From the NCBI GenBank assembly GCA_027924585.1, contig BSBM01000321.1, positions 2,927,001-2,991,000 on the forward strand: a stretch of DNA of 64,000 nucleotides, in the 5' to 3' direction. Below the pieces are notes generated by a model. That model was not told the origin of the DNA. It was given only the letters and a program-made list of their open reading frames with translations, and searched no databases. This document shows positions 21,645-33,250 of this stretch, piece after piece. Position 1 is the first letter of the stretch. Each line of letters opens with the position of its first letter. Position numbers and translations under genes: made by a program. The stretch comes from Larix kaempferi (lineage: Eukaryota; Streptophyta; Pinopsida; Pinales; Pinaceae).

Positions 21645-23007
21645 TGACAAATCCTCCCTTCCCAATATTGCTTGTCCTCAAGCAATTTCAAACATGGGTG
21701 TTGAAGAACCTGCTTTTTGTATAATTCTTTGAAGTTGCCATTGAATTGCCCAACCTTGAGTCTTTGAGTTTCCATGAAGATTTTAAAGAGGAACCACCAT
21801 GCTTTCTGCTGTACTACTCTGATAAAAATCACTTTATTAAGTGGGAAATCCATCTCCCATACTGCTTGTTTCCCCAAAAAATTTGAAACCAATGAGATAA
21901 AAATTATTCCAGGGTCCCATTGCTTGTATTGCACCCCAACAATGAAGAGTGCTCTCCAACCCATACCATCAGATAAGATGATTCCTGGATCCCATTTTAT
22001 TGTATTCATTCTTCCAAGTATCATGAGTACAAAATATATATCATCAAAGTACATAACTACATAAGGAAAATGTACATCAAGGAGGTGCTTCATCAAAGAA
22101 TCATGAAAGTGCTTATACCTCCAAGCAAGTAGACCACCATTTTCCAAGTGCATACAAGCTTCAAGTGACCAATCAAATCTGCTCCAATGACATAGGTGAG
22201 GATCCCATGTCCTATAATGCTTCTCCAAAAGGATGTGATATGCATCAAAATATTCAACCATGTATTCTTTCATCCAAGAAGTGAATGAAGAATCTCCACT
22301 AAAATATGAACCAAATAATGAGCAGAAAAAACAAGGAGACTTCAAATGACTCAAAGAAGTCTCACCCATACATCCATGAATGTGAGAATAATAAAGATGT
22401 AACAAAGTATGTGGCTGCCAACAAAAATGTTCTCCCATCATAAATATATTCACCCAAGTGTTGGATGAAGTTCCTCTAACATCAAATGAATCAAGTGTTG
22501 AGCAAGAAAAACCATGAGTCTTCAAGTGACTCAAATGCATATCATAGGTGCATTCGTGTAGATGTGCATCATCACAAAGTAACAAAGGATGCTGCTGCAA
22601 ATGTGAATAAGAATGTGCTTCAACCATGTCATCATAAAAGTTAAATCTAGGAGTTCCATACTCCTCATGTGGCACCATCAAAAAGAACCCTTTCACCCAT
22701 ACTTCATTGAGACTAATGCTGCAAAACATGGAATTGTAGGATGTAGGATAATGAACTAACTTACCCAAATGATAAAAAAGTGCAGAAGTTTCATCATGGG
22801 AAGGATCCATATGGGTAGTATCATGCAGTTCCTTCAAAAGTGTGAAACCTTTGTCATAGATTGGTTCCAATGTAGAGGAATCATGCTCTTCTTTAAAAAT
22901 TGCATAACCTTCATCAAGAGACAATTCAAGTTCCTCTTCCACCACATCAAGTGTTTGGATATCTTCAAGTTCATCTTCAAACACATTAAGCACATTCAAA
23001 TTTCCAC
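21533..23007 (-). pseudogene. LARD-A ORF, C-terminal part (about 490 residues)
   Basis: Open frame rich in His, Asp, Phe, Trp and Tyr, with no family I can name. It starts with an acidic, repetitive part (EEELELSLDEGYAIFKEEHD, then FTLLKELHD) and continues with HLSHLKTHGFSCSTLDSF- and HLKSPCFFCSLFGSYF-type repeats, then PYVVMYFDDIYFVLMI and two WDPGII copies. The YFDD is not RT: none of the flanking RT motifs are there. It continues in frame with 24595-24745 when the solo LTR and one TCCAC copy are disregarded. Similar unnamed ORFs occur in pol-less plant elements, from memory; unverified. Confidence 0.6.
21652..21663 (-). other. LARD-A polypurine tract
   Basis: Minus-strand GGGAAGGGAGGA, a few bases from the 3' LTR start. 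Confidence 0.65.
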
Positions 23008-24589
23008 TGTAATACCCCAATTTTGAACCCTTAGGCAATATTGGCTCTAATGTAAATATTGTAAATACGCGATGTATGTTTCCCTAGCGTGGAGCTCAAG
23101 GCCAAGGCCCCGTTAGTTTATGCTCGGATTTTATTTAAATTAGACACGCTTGATATTTTGTTACCCACGTGCTATTAAGCCATGGGATATTGTAAATTGA
23201 TGTAAATGTTTAATATGGAAATAAAATACCAAAAACTGGCTATGGAGGCAACGAATGAGAAGGGGCCACGTGTATCCACTAGGGAGTGGTGAGGGGGCTA
23301 TGGGATTAAACCCTAGGCTGCCATTTGTCATTATGAGAACCCATTGACTTCCCTAGGTGACATTAATGCCTGCTGTAAGAAGGTGGTTGAGATTTCATCC
23401 CATGGCTTCAATGGAGCATGGGCAGCCCTGAAATTCGTATGGGTGGGCATGGGCTCTGATTGCTTGGGTAAGAAGTCACTCAACCTCATGGGAGGTTGCT
23501 TCATTCTCACCCCAGCCCATTGTGAAACTATCTAGTATCATTCCCATCCAAAAACGAGTGCCAGGAGTGAGGAAAAACCAGAAATCGCGACCTTGAGAGA
23601 ACCGAGTTTTTGAAGGACCAAAAACGTCCAGATTTGGCATGGGACAGGGAAATCCAATGGGGGATCCAATAGCATGAACCTTGGGGCGAATTTGGGAGCA
23701 TTAGCTACCCCGAAATCAATGGAAAAACCCAGTTTTTGCAGCTCAGAAAACGAGTGATGGATTTGAGTATTTGGTGAGCAGAATGGTGAGAAATCAAGTG
23801 AGGATTGACTATGCAGAGGTCGGGTGTGCTTGATAAACCCAGTGAAGGCTAGGATCTCAAGGACCAGCAGCTGGACCTTTCTATACCCATCCTGAAGAGC
23901 ACTGGAGGGAAGAGTTGCCTGAGGGACTGTGTAACAGTGAAGGGGATCTTCCTTGTGTTGGATGTGGTAGGTAATGTGGGTGCCTAACTGTTGAGCTGAC
24001 TTGAGATGCCTGTAGCTCTGTGGTTGAGCTCACTGGCTTAGCATTACCCTCCTCTATCTTCTTGGATGCTTGACCAGAACCATGGCTGTGAGTGAACCCA
24101 GCTAGTCCTCCTTAGTGGATACACAGCCCAGCTCGGGGGTGACCTCTCAGCTGAAAGAACACAAGCTGGATAGAGGTCTACGGTTGGGAGGAACATTGCC
24201 CTTCCATAGCCAGTCGTTTGGACCATTACAATTCAAGATGAGTATTCTTGTGATTTAATTTATATACAGTCTGTGTTTTGCAATGCATTCCGGTTACTGG
24301 AATGAAACGCATCATGATTTATGAAGTATGATAAATTGTCCATGCATTAATGAAATTAATGACTGCTACATGTATGGTTGATATGTGTATGCTGAACGCA
24401 TGAAGTAATTGTATGCACATGTAATGTTTAGTTTTCCGCTGTGTTGATATTGAGATGAATCTGTGTATGGACGTTTTTAAATTGTTAGAAATTTATGGGC
24501 AAGAATTCTTTAGGCTAAGTCTATCTAAAAGCCTGTGTGTTGATTCACGTTTCCTCCCTTGCACGGGAATGCTGGAAGGGAGCGTTACA
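23008..24589 (+). mobile_element. Solo LTR (1582 bp) inside the LARD-A ORF
   Basis: Ends TGTAATACCCC...GAGCGTTACA, flanked by perfect TCCAC copies (23003-23007 and 24590-24594). No coding interior. Blocks such as GAGCTCAAGGCCAAGGCCCC near 23090 and a TGGGAGGAAC...CAATTC tail block match the LARD-B LTRs in order and on the same strand, so it is a distant relative of that family. The small ORFs inside it have no support. Confidence 0.88.
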
Positions 24590-24594
24590 TCCAC

Positions 24595-25882
24595 ATTTCT
24601 TATGATCCACCATGTCATGAGAATCCTCCAAACAATCTACCATTTGACAATCTGAAACATAGGAGGAAAAACAAGTATCTTGCAACTTTTCAAGAAGTTG
24701 CTCATTTTGAATTGTGAGCTTATGAATATCCTCATTATTCTTCAATTATGCATCATGTAACAATTCATTAAGCTCAAACAAATGGTTTCTATCAAAAAGC
24801 AAAGACATGAAATTACCTTTGATGTGGCACATTGCTCTTTGAATCTTCTCCATGTCTTCAATGAAGGATGTTTCCTCCAATGAAGTAGCTCTCCAACAAG
24901 AATTTGACACCAATGCTTGAGTGTCATGGAGAATGCTGAGGAACTCTTGGATCTTCTTTTCATTCATCTTTAAGGACCCTTCAAGAAAATGAGGCTCTTA
25001 CAAATGAACCTCCTCATCTTCTTCATTTTTGCTTGGACCAACTTCATGAAGCTCAAGTGGTGATGGGTAAGTTGATCTTGGTTCTTCTTCAACTGCTACA
25101 AGGTCTTCATTATCATGCTTAATGGAACTTGGGCTTGCAGCAACACTTTCAAAAGTGATCTCTATGTCACCAACATATAGGTGTGAGCACCCATCAGTAG
25201 GTACTCCTTCATAGTTTAAGCATCCATCAGTAGATGCTCTTTGGTTCATGTCTAAGATAGAAGGTGTCTCGAAATGATCTTCCATATTTTCAATAGAATC
25301 TTCTTCATGCTCTTGTGATGTATCTTCATTTTTCTCCTTCAAGCAAGCTGATTCATTTTGCCCCTTGTTTTCCTTAGGATCAGTATATTTGGAATCTCTT
25401 CTTGAATAAATCTCAAAATCTCTCCTCAAGGAGGACATCATTTCATGCACACATATATGATACTCGCTCCAAGGGTTTTTACAAGAAGGGCATAAACCTT
25501 TCTTCACTAACTCCACATCTTCATTTTTGGGCCTATTTTCAAAAACATGTTCAGCATAGTACTCAAAAGACATGGCATTTTGTGTATTTTTGCTCGAAGC
25601 AAGATATTCTTGATATTTTTTATATTGTTGGGGCAAGGTTTTATATTTTTCTCTCCATCTTTGGAACTCGCTCATAGAATTATCCTTGGTTGGTGTGACA
25701 CACTCATATTCATCAGATCTAAATTCATAAGAATAATCTTCATTTATCTTGAAATTGTATGAAGTGTTGCATGATGGCACCTCTTCCTCTTACCATTCAC
25801 ATTCTGCTTCATATTGCTCATAAGCATATGCATATTCCTCATAAGAATTGTACTCATAAGATTCATCATAATAGTAAGACAT
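24595..25882 (-). pseudogene. LARD-A ORF, N-terminal part
   Basis: First ORF after the PBS. ATG at 25882-25880 begins a Tyr/Glu-rich MSYYYDESYEYNSYEE segment; TAA follows near 25790, then a 260-residue open stretch (25780-24998) with FQRWREKYKTLPQQYKKYQ, a CPSCKNPWSEYHICVH zinc-ribbon-like C-x2-C...H...H arrangement, and a long acidic tail. TAA at 24998-25000, then a helical EFLSILHDTQAL...LFELNELLHDA stretch with one more TAA near 24745. Its position suggests a gag substitute, but I do not recognise a capsid domain. It is split from its C-terminal part by the solo LTR. Confidence 0.6.
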
Positions 25883-25935
25883 GGCTGCCAATTATTCTTG
25901 AATGTATGTACCTAATCCACAAGTGCAAGGACCAT

Positions 25936-25947
25936 GCTCTGATACCA
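25936..25947 (-). other. LARD-A primer-binding site
   Basis: Minus-strand TGGTATCAGAGC, one base inside the LTR, identical to the Copia sites in this window. Confidence 0.9.
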
Positions 25948-25948
25948 C

Positions 25949-27966
25949 TGTAATGTCCCTTATTAGTAATTTTATTAAAATTGCAATTTTTCACTTTTTT
26001 TTCCCTAGTTCGACCTTTGACTAGTTTTGATCTCTAGGTCTCAAATCTGCCCCAAATGATCCCAAATCTTCTGAGAAGGTATATGAATTATATTAGAACA
26101 TAAATATGTGTTTCAAGGATGCCTTTGGACCTTTAAAATACTTCTGCAAATCCTCTTTCAATTCTGATCAATGTAAGTAACTTTACTAGTGATTTTCCTT
26201 TGACTAGTATTGGTCTCTAGGTCTCAAATTGACTCCAAATGCCTTCAAATCTTCAAGGAAAGTGTATGAATGATATTAGAACTTGAATATTATGTTTATG
26301 GATGAAATATTTCCACCAAAATACCTTTTCAAACTCTCTTAATATTCTAGACCAATTATGCAATTTTACTAGTAATTTGGGGTTCAAATCCCCCTGGGGT
26401 AAGTACTGAAAATGGCTTCCCAAATGCCTCCAAACCCACTCAAATTTATGAACAGAGGTATGTAATGTGTTAATTATTTTATTAAAGTCTCATATTCACC
26501 ATTAATGGATTATTACAACTGTTCTCACCCTCTCCCATTCAACTGCAAAAATCCCCAATTCGACCCTTTGGGAAATGGCACTATTTCACCTCCCAATACA
26601 ACTAAACTGAGTAAAAATGCTTCAAATGCTCAAGTACAGTACATGAAAATTGTAGAATACATCCATGGTATTATATTGATCACAAATATATCAGATAATC
26701 ACCCATTCATTCAAAATCATCATCAATACATTGGCTCACAACAAGGTAGTGGGGAAATGGCATTGTTCTTCCATTAAAAATGAGATTTATACATTTCTAC
26801 TTGGAATTTCGACCTGAAAATTTTTGGAGATGAATAACATAGTATTTACTTCATATTAAAAAAGAAATAGGGCATTAAAATCTTCCCCAAAGAGTACAAT
26901 AGCTCACCAAAAATGCCCTCCCTCAAGGATCAAGAATATGCCATCAAAACTGGAAATGGTTGAAGGAGTGAGCTGCAATAGAAGAAACCATGAGCTGCCC
27001 TGTAGCTTACACCTGCAAATAAATACTCCATTAAAGCTCCAAATGAAAGGTCTGAATGGCCTTTCCAATTACCAACTTGGATGGGAATCTTTCACCCTCG
27101 AAATTGGCTAAGGCAAGAAACTAGTCATCCACTAGCTCTCCCTCTTCACAAATGCAATTGCAAATTCTACAAATGATCAAAAGCTATTCTCATACTTCAT
27201 TTATACATTTTATAACCAAAATTATCCTTCTAAGGGTCGAAATCCTCTCAATAGATTCAATAGATTTCCATTTAGGAAATATTCCACATTTGCCACTTGT
27301 CTCCTAGTTCCAACCTTCCATCTTCTCCCAAATTTGATTTTGAGTCTCTTTGGCTTCTCCAACCCCCAAATTCGCCTTCCTTGAGCCTATTTTTGGGGCT
27401 GACATGTCATAGTGGTCAGATTTCAGAGGTCAGGTCTGCAATTTGTCATAGTTGTCATAGATGCTCCATCATTGGTGTCATAGGGGCTAGGGAATCTAGC
27501 CCAAGTGTCCACAAACTTCCACTTTGACTCTTTATCTTCCATGGAGGTTACCAATCCTTCCCAATTCGACCTAAGATGCTCAATGACATGTGTTATAACT
27601 TACCAACTCACCCAAGAGTGTTCACATTCCCATTAATTCGAATTTGCAAAAGAGAGATACCATGTATTATGAAAAATCAAGCTAGTGTGGGTCCCACATC
27701 CTCCATATGTCTCCAAAACCATTTGTCACCTAGGATTTCTCTTGAATTTCTTTATTCACTCTATTTATTAAATACTTGAACCCTTCTAATTTCTAAACAT
27801 CATTTATTATCCCCCTTATTCCAAATCCCAAAGCTTCCACCCCAAACCTAGGAAACTAGTAATTTTCCTCCTTGGCAATTATTTGACCCTTAACATCAAT
27901 TTTACAAACTCTAATGAATATGGCTAATGTGATTAGGCCATTGTGACCCAATTCCAAATTTGGGAC
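25949..27966 (-). repeat. LARD-A 5' LTR
   Basis: Second copy of the 2-kb LTR. It starts TGTAATGTCCC next to the PBS and ends ...TTTGGGAC, missing the final A of the partner copy, directly against Copia-3 gag. Confidence 0.9.
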
Positions 27967-28554
27967 TCACCAAGATCTCTCAGGTAAGAGATCATCTTTC
28001 TAGTATTGGAGTAGTGGTGGATGAAGATGGTCTTCTCCAAACTGTTATTGATGGTCTCCCATACTCATGGGAGACATTCTTAGCTGCATTAAATGGTCGA
28101 GAGGTACAACCTAACTTCGAAAGGTTGTGGCATGAATGCATCCAAGAGTAGGGTTGAATCCAGGGCAAGTCAATGTGCATCAAAGAATAAAATCTTGCCC
28201 TCGTGGAAAGAATTAAGAAAGGTAAGAAACCCTTGTTCCAAAAGAAGTTCTCTCATCCAAATAAGAAGGAGTTCAACAAAGGATTTGAAAAGTCAAAATC
28301 TAGATGCTACAATTGCAACAATAAAGATAATTTCTCAAGAGAGTGCAAAGCAAAGTGGAAAGGAAAGTTTCATGCTTCTACCACCATAGAATATGAAACT
28401 ACTCAAAAGAATGCATTCGAAGAAAAGGAGACAAGAAGGGAGTATTACCTTGTCTCATCCCTTTCGGTATCCATCATCACAAGTGTAGACACATGGTTTA
28501 TTGACAGCGGCACATCCAAACATATGACTAGCTACAAGAGTGCCATCATGACCT
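27967..28554 (+). pseudogene. Copia-3 gag (C-terminal part) and protease active site
   Basis: LTKISQVRDHLSSIG and DGLPYSWETFLAALNG are the UBN2-type gag core. A Lys-rich stretch leads to the knuckle CYNCNNKDNFSREC, in which the metal-binding His is replaced by Asn. DTWFIDSGTSKHMT is the protease active site. Stops follow the gag core near 28149, and a frameshift of phase is needed to reach the knuckle; TAA lies at 28554. Confidence 0.85.
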
Positions 28555-28820
28555 AAAGAAGAAAAAGTTCACATGTATGGTAGAGTTAGGGGACAACCCA
28601 ACATATTTGATCCAAGGAGTTGGATCCACCTCATTCTAGCTGAGCACTGGTGATATTTTACAGTGGATAATCCAAACATATGATTGGTTACAAGAGTGCC
28701 ATCATGACCTAAAGAACAAAAAGTTCACACGCATGGTAGAGTTGGGGGACAACTCAACATATTCGATCCAAGGAGTTGGATCCACCTCATTCCAGCTGAG
28801 CATCAGTGATATTTTACATG
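28515..28820 (+). repeat. 156-bp tandem duplication in the Copia-3 protease region
   Basis: The segment from TCCAAACATATGA at 28515 recurs at 28671 with period 156. The copies differ at several positions, so the duplication is old. It repeats the SKHMT-type codons after the protease Asp. Confidence 0.9.
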
Positions 28821-29880
28821 TGGAGGACATTCTATATGTTCCAGGCTTGAATAAGAACCTCCTTTCAGTTCTAGTTCTTGAAGACAAAGGATTCTGATTT
28901 ATCTTCATGGATAACACAACATTTTTATGGCCGAAGAACAAAAGCCTAGAATTTGCTGTTGTGATTGGAGTTCGAGAGGGAGGACTCTACAAGGTACCCA
29001 AGAAGTACATGCAAACTATGATTCACTACACTATCAGTCCATGTGAGCTATGGAACTAAATAATTGGACACCTACACAGCAAAGTGCTACCAGAAATTCA
29101 AAATATGGTAAAAGGTATGTCCGTATTTGATTTTGAGCATGATAGTGTATGTCGGGCTTGTGCACTTGGGAAGAATGTTAAGAAAAAAATTCCAGTAGTA
29201 CTACTAGATCTAAAGGGATTTTAGATTTAATACATTCCGATGTATGTGCTACCATGTCATTCCCCTCCCTGATTGGCTTCTTATATTATGTACTATTCAT
29301 AGATAATTTTTCTAGGAAGTCATGGATTTATTTCATGAAGGCTAAAAGTGAAACTCTTAGCAAATTTAAATAGTTTAAAGCCCTAGTTGAAAATCAGAAA
29401 GAAAATCACATATGTGCATTAAGGTTTGATCATTGAGGTGGATTTGATTCACATGCATTTAATGAGCTATGTAGTGATGTGGGAATATGTAGACAATTAA
29501 CAGTACCATACAACCCTTAGCAAATTGGGGTTGTCGAAAGAAAGAATAAAACCATATGTGAGGCTGCAAAATCCATCATGCATGATCAAGGTATGTCTAC
29601 CTCATTATGGGCAGAAGCCTCTCGTACAGCTATGTACATCTCGAATAGAAGCCCACATGCCATTCTAGATGAGAAGACACCAGAAGAAGTGTTTACCAAT
29701 GAGAATCCAAACATGTCACACTTAAGGATATTTAGGATCCCAGTATGCATTCATGTGCTGAAAGAAAAGAGAACAAAGATAGATCCTTCTAGAAAGAAAG
29801 GAACCTTTGTGGGTTATAGTGAGTCATCCAAAGCATACTGAATATATGTACCTGGTGAGAGAGACATTGAAGTCAGCTGA
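28821..29880 (+). pseudogene. Copia-3 integrase
   Basis: LYVPGLNKNLLS-like codons, then CRACALGKN-like zinc-binding residues, then a DVCA-type stretch near 29240 and the VVERKNKT-type Glu region near 29530. The open piece 29578-29841 encodes LWAEASRTAMYISNRSPH and GTFVGYSESSKAY from the integrase C-terminal part. At least six stops in about 1 kb. Confidence 0.82.
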
Positions 29881-31749
29881 GATGTTACCTTCCATGAGGA
29901 AGCTGATTTCAAAAGATTGAAAGAGATTCAATGTGATTCAAAGATGGAGTATCTCGAGTCTAGTTCTCCCCCTTCAGAGTTTGAGAGGGAGAAACCAGAA
30001 TATGCCTCACATTCACTAGCTCCTGAAGAACCAGTAGAACTGATTGAGAGGTCACCTGATGAACCTCCTACTAAAAGAAGATATGCTTGGTGCCAAGACA
30101 TATTACAAAATGCAGAGAAACATGGAGCACCAGTAGGCTCATCCAGAGAGCACAAGCAACCTGATAGATATTCAGGGTATGTTGCACTAATGATTCACAT
30201 CAATGATTCAGAACCATCCTCATATGAAGAAGCTGGAAAGAAGCAAGTTTGGAAATATGCAATGACAGAAGAGTACAACTCTTTAATGAAGAATGATATT
30301 TGGGAGGTTGTTCCCAAAACTGATGGGAATCCCATGGTGACTTCTAGATGGATTTACAAGATAAAGCATGCTGCGAATGGTAGCATTGAGAAGTATAAAT
30401 CTGGATTCATTTCCATAGGTTTCTCTTAGAAAGAAGGCATCGATTATGATGATACCTTTGCCCCTGTGGCATGGTAAACCACAATCCGAGCAATGATTGC
30501 ACTTGCATCTGTTCTAGGATGGAAACGTCACCATATGGATGTGAAGACATCCTTCCTCAATAGTGAGGTTAAGGAAGAGGTTTATATTTAGCAGCCTGAA
30601 GGATTTGTGGTGAATGGGAAGAAGTCCCATGTTTGCAAGCTAAAGAAAGCTCTATATGGTCTTAAGCAAGTCCCCAGGGCTTGGTACTCCAAATTTGATA
30701 GTTATCTTTAAAAACTGGGTTTCTGTAAGAGTGAAACTGACCCAAATTTGTACTTCAAAGTAGTGAAGAACCAACCGTTGATAATGGTTATGTATGTTGA
30801 TGATTTGTTTCTCACTGCAAAGGAACATCTAATTGCTTGGTGCAAGAGGGAGATCACATAAGAGTTCAAGATGAAAGACTTAGGTTTAATGCACTACTTT
30901 CTTGGCCTTGAGATCTAGCAAAGAAAAGATGAAATTTTTATATCTCAAGGGAAGTACACTGTGGATATATTGCACATGTTTGGCATGATAGATTGAAAAT
31001 CTATGACTACAGTGATGGTTTCCAATTTGAGGAAAATTCATGAGTCGGGATCTAGATTAGATCTAGTATATCCCACTTCGTATAGACAGCTTATAGGCTT
31101 GCTAATGTACTTGATACATTTGAGGACTGATATATGTTATGCTGTGAGCATTCTGAGTCAATTTAAGTCTTATTCGAGACACAAACACTAGACAACTACT
31201 AAGCATGTGCTTAGGTACCTTCGAGGTACAATTTTATATGGACTCAAATATGCCTCCAGTGGAGGATTCATGTTACTTGGTTATACAGACTCAGATTGGG
31301 GAGGAATTATTTTGGACTGTAAGAGTACATCCGACTACTATTATAGCCTAGGATCAGCTATGATATCTTGGTCCAGCAGGAAGCTGGGCTATGTATCCTA
31401 GAGCACTACCGAAGCAGAATACATAGCTGCTAGTGTTTCCTGCTGAGAAGTAGTGTGGCTCAAAAAGCTACTTGAAGGGTTTTTCAGTGAAAATATTGAG
31501 CCTACAGTTATTAGGTGTGACAATCAGATTTGCATCAAGCTTTCTGGAAACCTAGGGTTTCATGACAAGGCGAATCACATTGAAATGAAGTATCACTTCA
31601 TATGAGACATGGTCCAGAAAGGTATAGTGAAACTTCAATACATTACTACTGATGAGAAGATTGCGGATGGGTTAACAAAGCCTCTGTCAGTGACAAATTT
31701 CAGGTACTTCTGAGACAAGCTTGGTATGGCAGAGAATGCCTCCCTCCCT
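29881..31749 (+). pseudogene. Copia-3 reverse transcriptase and RNase H
   Basis: An acidic linker (29917-30200) precedes RT. Landmarks are [52 protein letters not shown] (YVDD) and MHYFLGLEI; RNase H gives DSDWGG, STTEAEYIAA and CDNQICIK. Stops at 30427 (TAG after GFS), in the PVAW stretch, after YI, SYL, IT and EI, and in RNase H mostly read as Gln, Trp or Arg codons changed to TAG, TAA or TGA. Confidence 0.88.
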
Positions 31750-31758
31750 GAGAGGGAG
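31750..31758 (+). other. Copia-3 polypurine tract
   Basis: GAGAGGGAG directly before the TGTTAAATATAC LTR start. Confidence 0.8.
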
Positions 31759-33250
31759 TGTTAAATATACAGCATCAAAAGACATTCTCCAAACCAATAT
31801 TGTGTAGGCAATATTGATCCTCCCATATAGAGGTGAGCACTTTGATTTCCTTCCATGTAATTTAAGGTTATTCCTCCCGTATAGAGGTAATTGATTAAAG
31901 TAATGATGTTGTAAAGTCTTTTTGGACAAGGTTCTGTACTTTTGTGTCAAGTCATGATTCTCATATGAACCTTCCGTATAAAGGTATCCATGATATGGAC
32001 CTCCCGTATAGAGGTGGACCTTCCGTATAAAGGTCATGCTTTGCTTGTTAAGAATATCTAATGTTGTGTGATGTATTATTAACGATGATCACTAGTTGCT
32101 ATTAAGTATCCTTTAGAGATTGATCACCTCTAAAGTGAATTACTTTAGCATATGATCATTTGTTCTGGAATAATATAATATGATCACAACATCCGATAAG
32201 TCTTCTTAGTATAATGTAATGTGATGGATAATTAAAGTTAGCACATATTGACCATGCAGTAAGAGATAAAGAAATAAAAGATAAAGCATAGAGATCAAGA
32301 GAATTCGAAATTGCCCATGCAAACACTTCAACTAATTAAAGAGAACTCGAATTGTTAAAGCTTAAGTAAAGTATCAATGCTTTAGTTAAAGCATCAGTTA
32401 AAGATATGCTTCATTTAAATAAAGAACTTACAGTGGTCACTTCAAGTAAATCAATCGGCGTGATTTCAGTTAACTAAGTGTTAAATAAGGACTAGTTAAC
32501 TAAAGTGTTTTCACTTTAGTTAAACTAAAATACGACACTTCAGTTAAAGAGAGTTAACTAAGTGACAACAAAGAAGATCTAGTTAACTAAGTGTTATTGC
32601 ATTATGACACTTATGTTAAACTAAAAGATGACACATGAGTTGTGACACTTTCATGTCGACACTTAAGTTAGCCACCTAACTAAGTGGGCAAGCTTTCAAT
32701 TAAGAGGTGAGTTCATCCTAAGTGACAGCTCAGTGAGATAAAGCACTGCATGAGAAGTGGGGCGCACCTCTGTATGCAATATTAATACATCCAGTTTGAG
32801 TGTGAGTTCATCCTGAAGTTAGAAGTTAAAAATAGAAGAGAAGAATGTATAAATATGTTATACAGGGTTGATGAATCCAATGTGAAGCGAATTCTTTTCT
32901 CCTTTGAAGGTAAGGTGCATCTCTTTGTGTGTAGGATATTATTATTGAAGGCAAGGCGCTTCTCCAATTGATCTCTCTTCTCTATTTCTTTTATATCTTC
33001 ACCAAGAGTGTTTGGTGATCTCTTGTCTTCCTAAAGCAATCTGCTATGATGTAAAATAAAGCATTCTCTACTATCCATTATATTATACTGAGAAGAATTG
33101 TTGGGGTTTTTGTTCTCATAGTTTCGAGGATTTTCCCGAGGGTATATCTTGTGTTATGGTTGTATGAATTTCATGTGATTGAATTGTCTCATTGCTTCAA
33201 GTTTATGCATCCAAAAGAATTAAGGATCAAAGCTCAACCAAATATTAACA
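31759..33250 (+). repeat. Copia-3 3' LTR (1492 bp)
   Basis: Starts TGTTAAATATAC and ends AATATTAACA, with complementary TGTTAA.../...TTAACA ends, right after the polypurine tract. It contains five near-palindromic CCTCCCGTATAGAGGT-type units (31819-32034) and many AGTTAACTAAGTG-type repeats (32460-32650). The ATGAT next to it (33251-33255) is the presumed target copy; the partner is outside the window. Confidence 0.82.
31819..32034 (+). repeat. Near-palindromic 16-mer repeated five times in the Copia-3 LTR
   Basis: CCTCCCATATAGAGGT at 31819, CCTCCCGTATAGAGGT at 31873 and 32000, and CCTTCCGTATAAAGGT near 31968 and 32019. Each can fold into a short hairpin. No function known to me. Confidence 0.8.

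Larger units (their letters stand above)
19626..27966 (-). mobile_element. LARD-A: large LTR element with no pol
   Basis: Direct LTRs of about 2.02 kb (19626-21644 and 25949-27966), PBS at 25936-25947 and polypurine tract at 21652-21663 (minus strand) give a complete minus-strand element. The interior encodes one long, stop-containing ORF of unknown function and no protease, RT or integrase, the definition of a large retrotransposon derivative. I counted six differences in the first 183 or so LTR bases. It lies in the Copia-3 gag; the target duplication is not intact (GTCTC at left, TCACC at right, probably a small deletion). Confidence 0.88.
27967..33250 (+). mobile_element. Copia-3: outermost Ty1/copia element, 3' part
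   Basis: Plus-strand gag (from its middle), protease, integrase, RT, RNase H, polypurine tract (31750-31758) and 3' LTR (31759-33250). Its 5' LTR and gag start must lie left of the window, beyond Copia-2. It carries many more stops than the elements inside it, as expected of the oldest layer. Confidence 0.88.

Noticed and set aside
22030-22060. YFDD in the LARD-A ORF as an RT active site
   Set aside because: No other RT motif lies in the flanking 200 residues and the position in the element is wrong.
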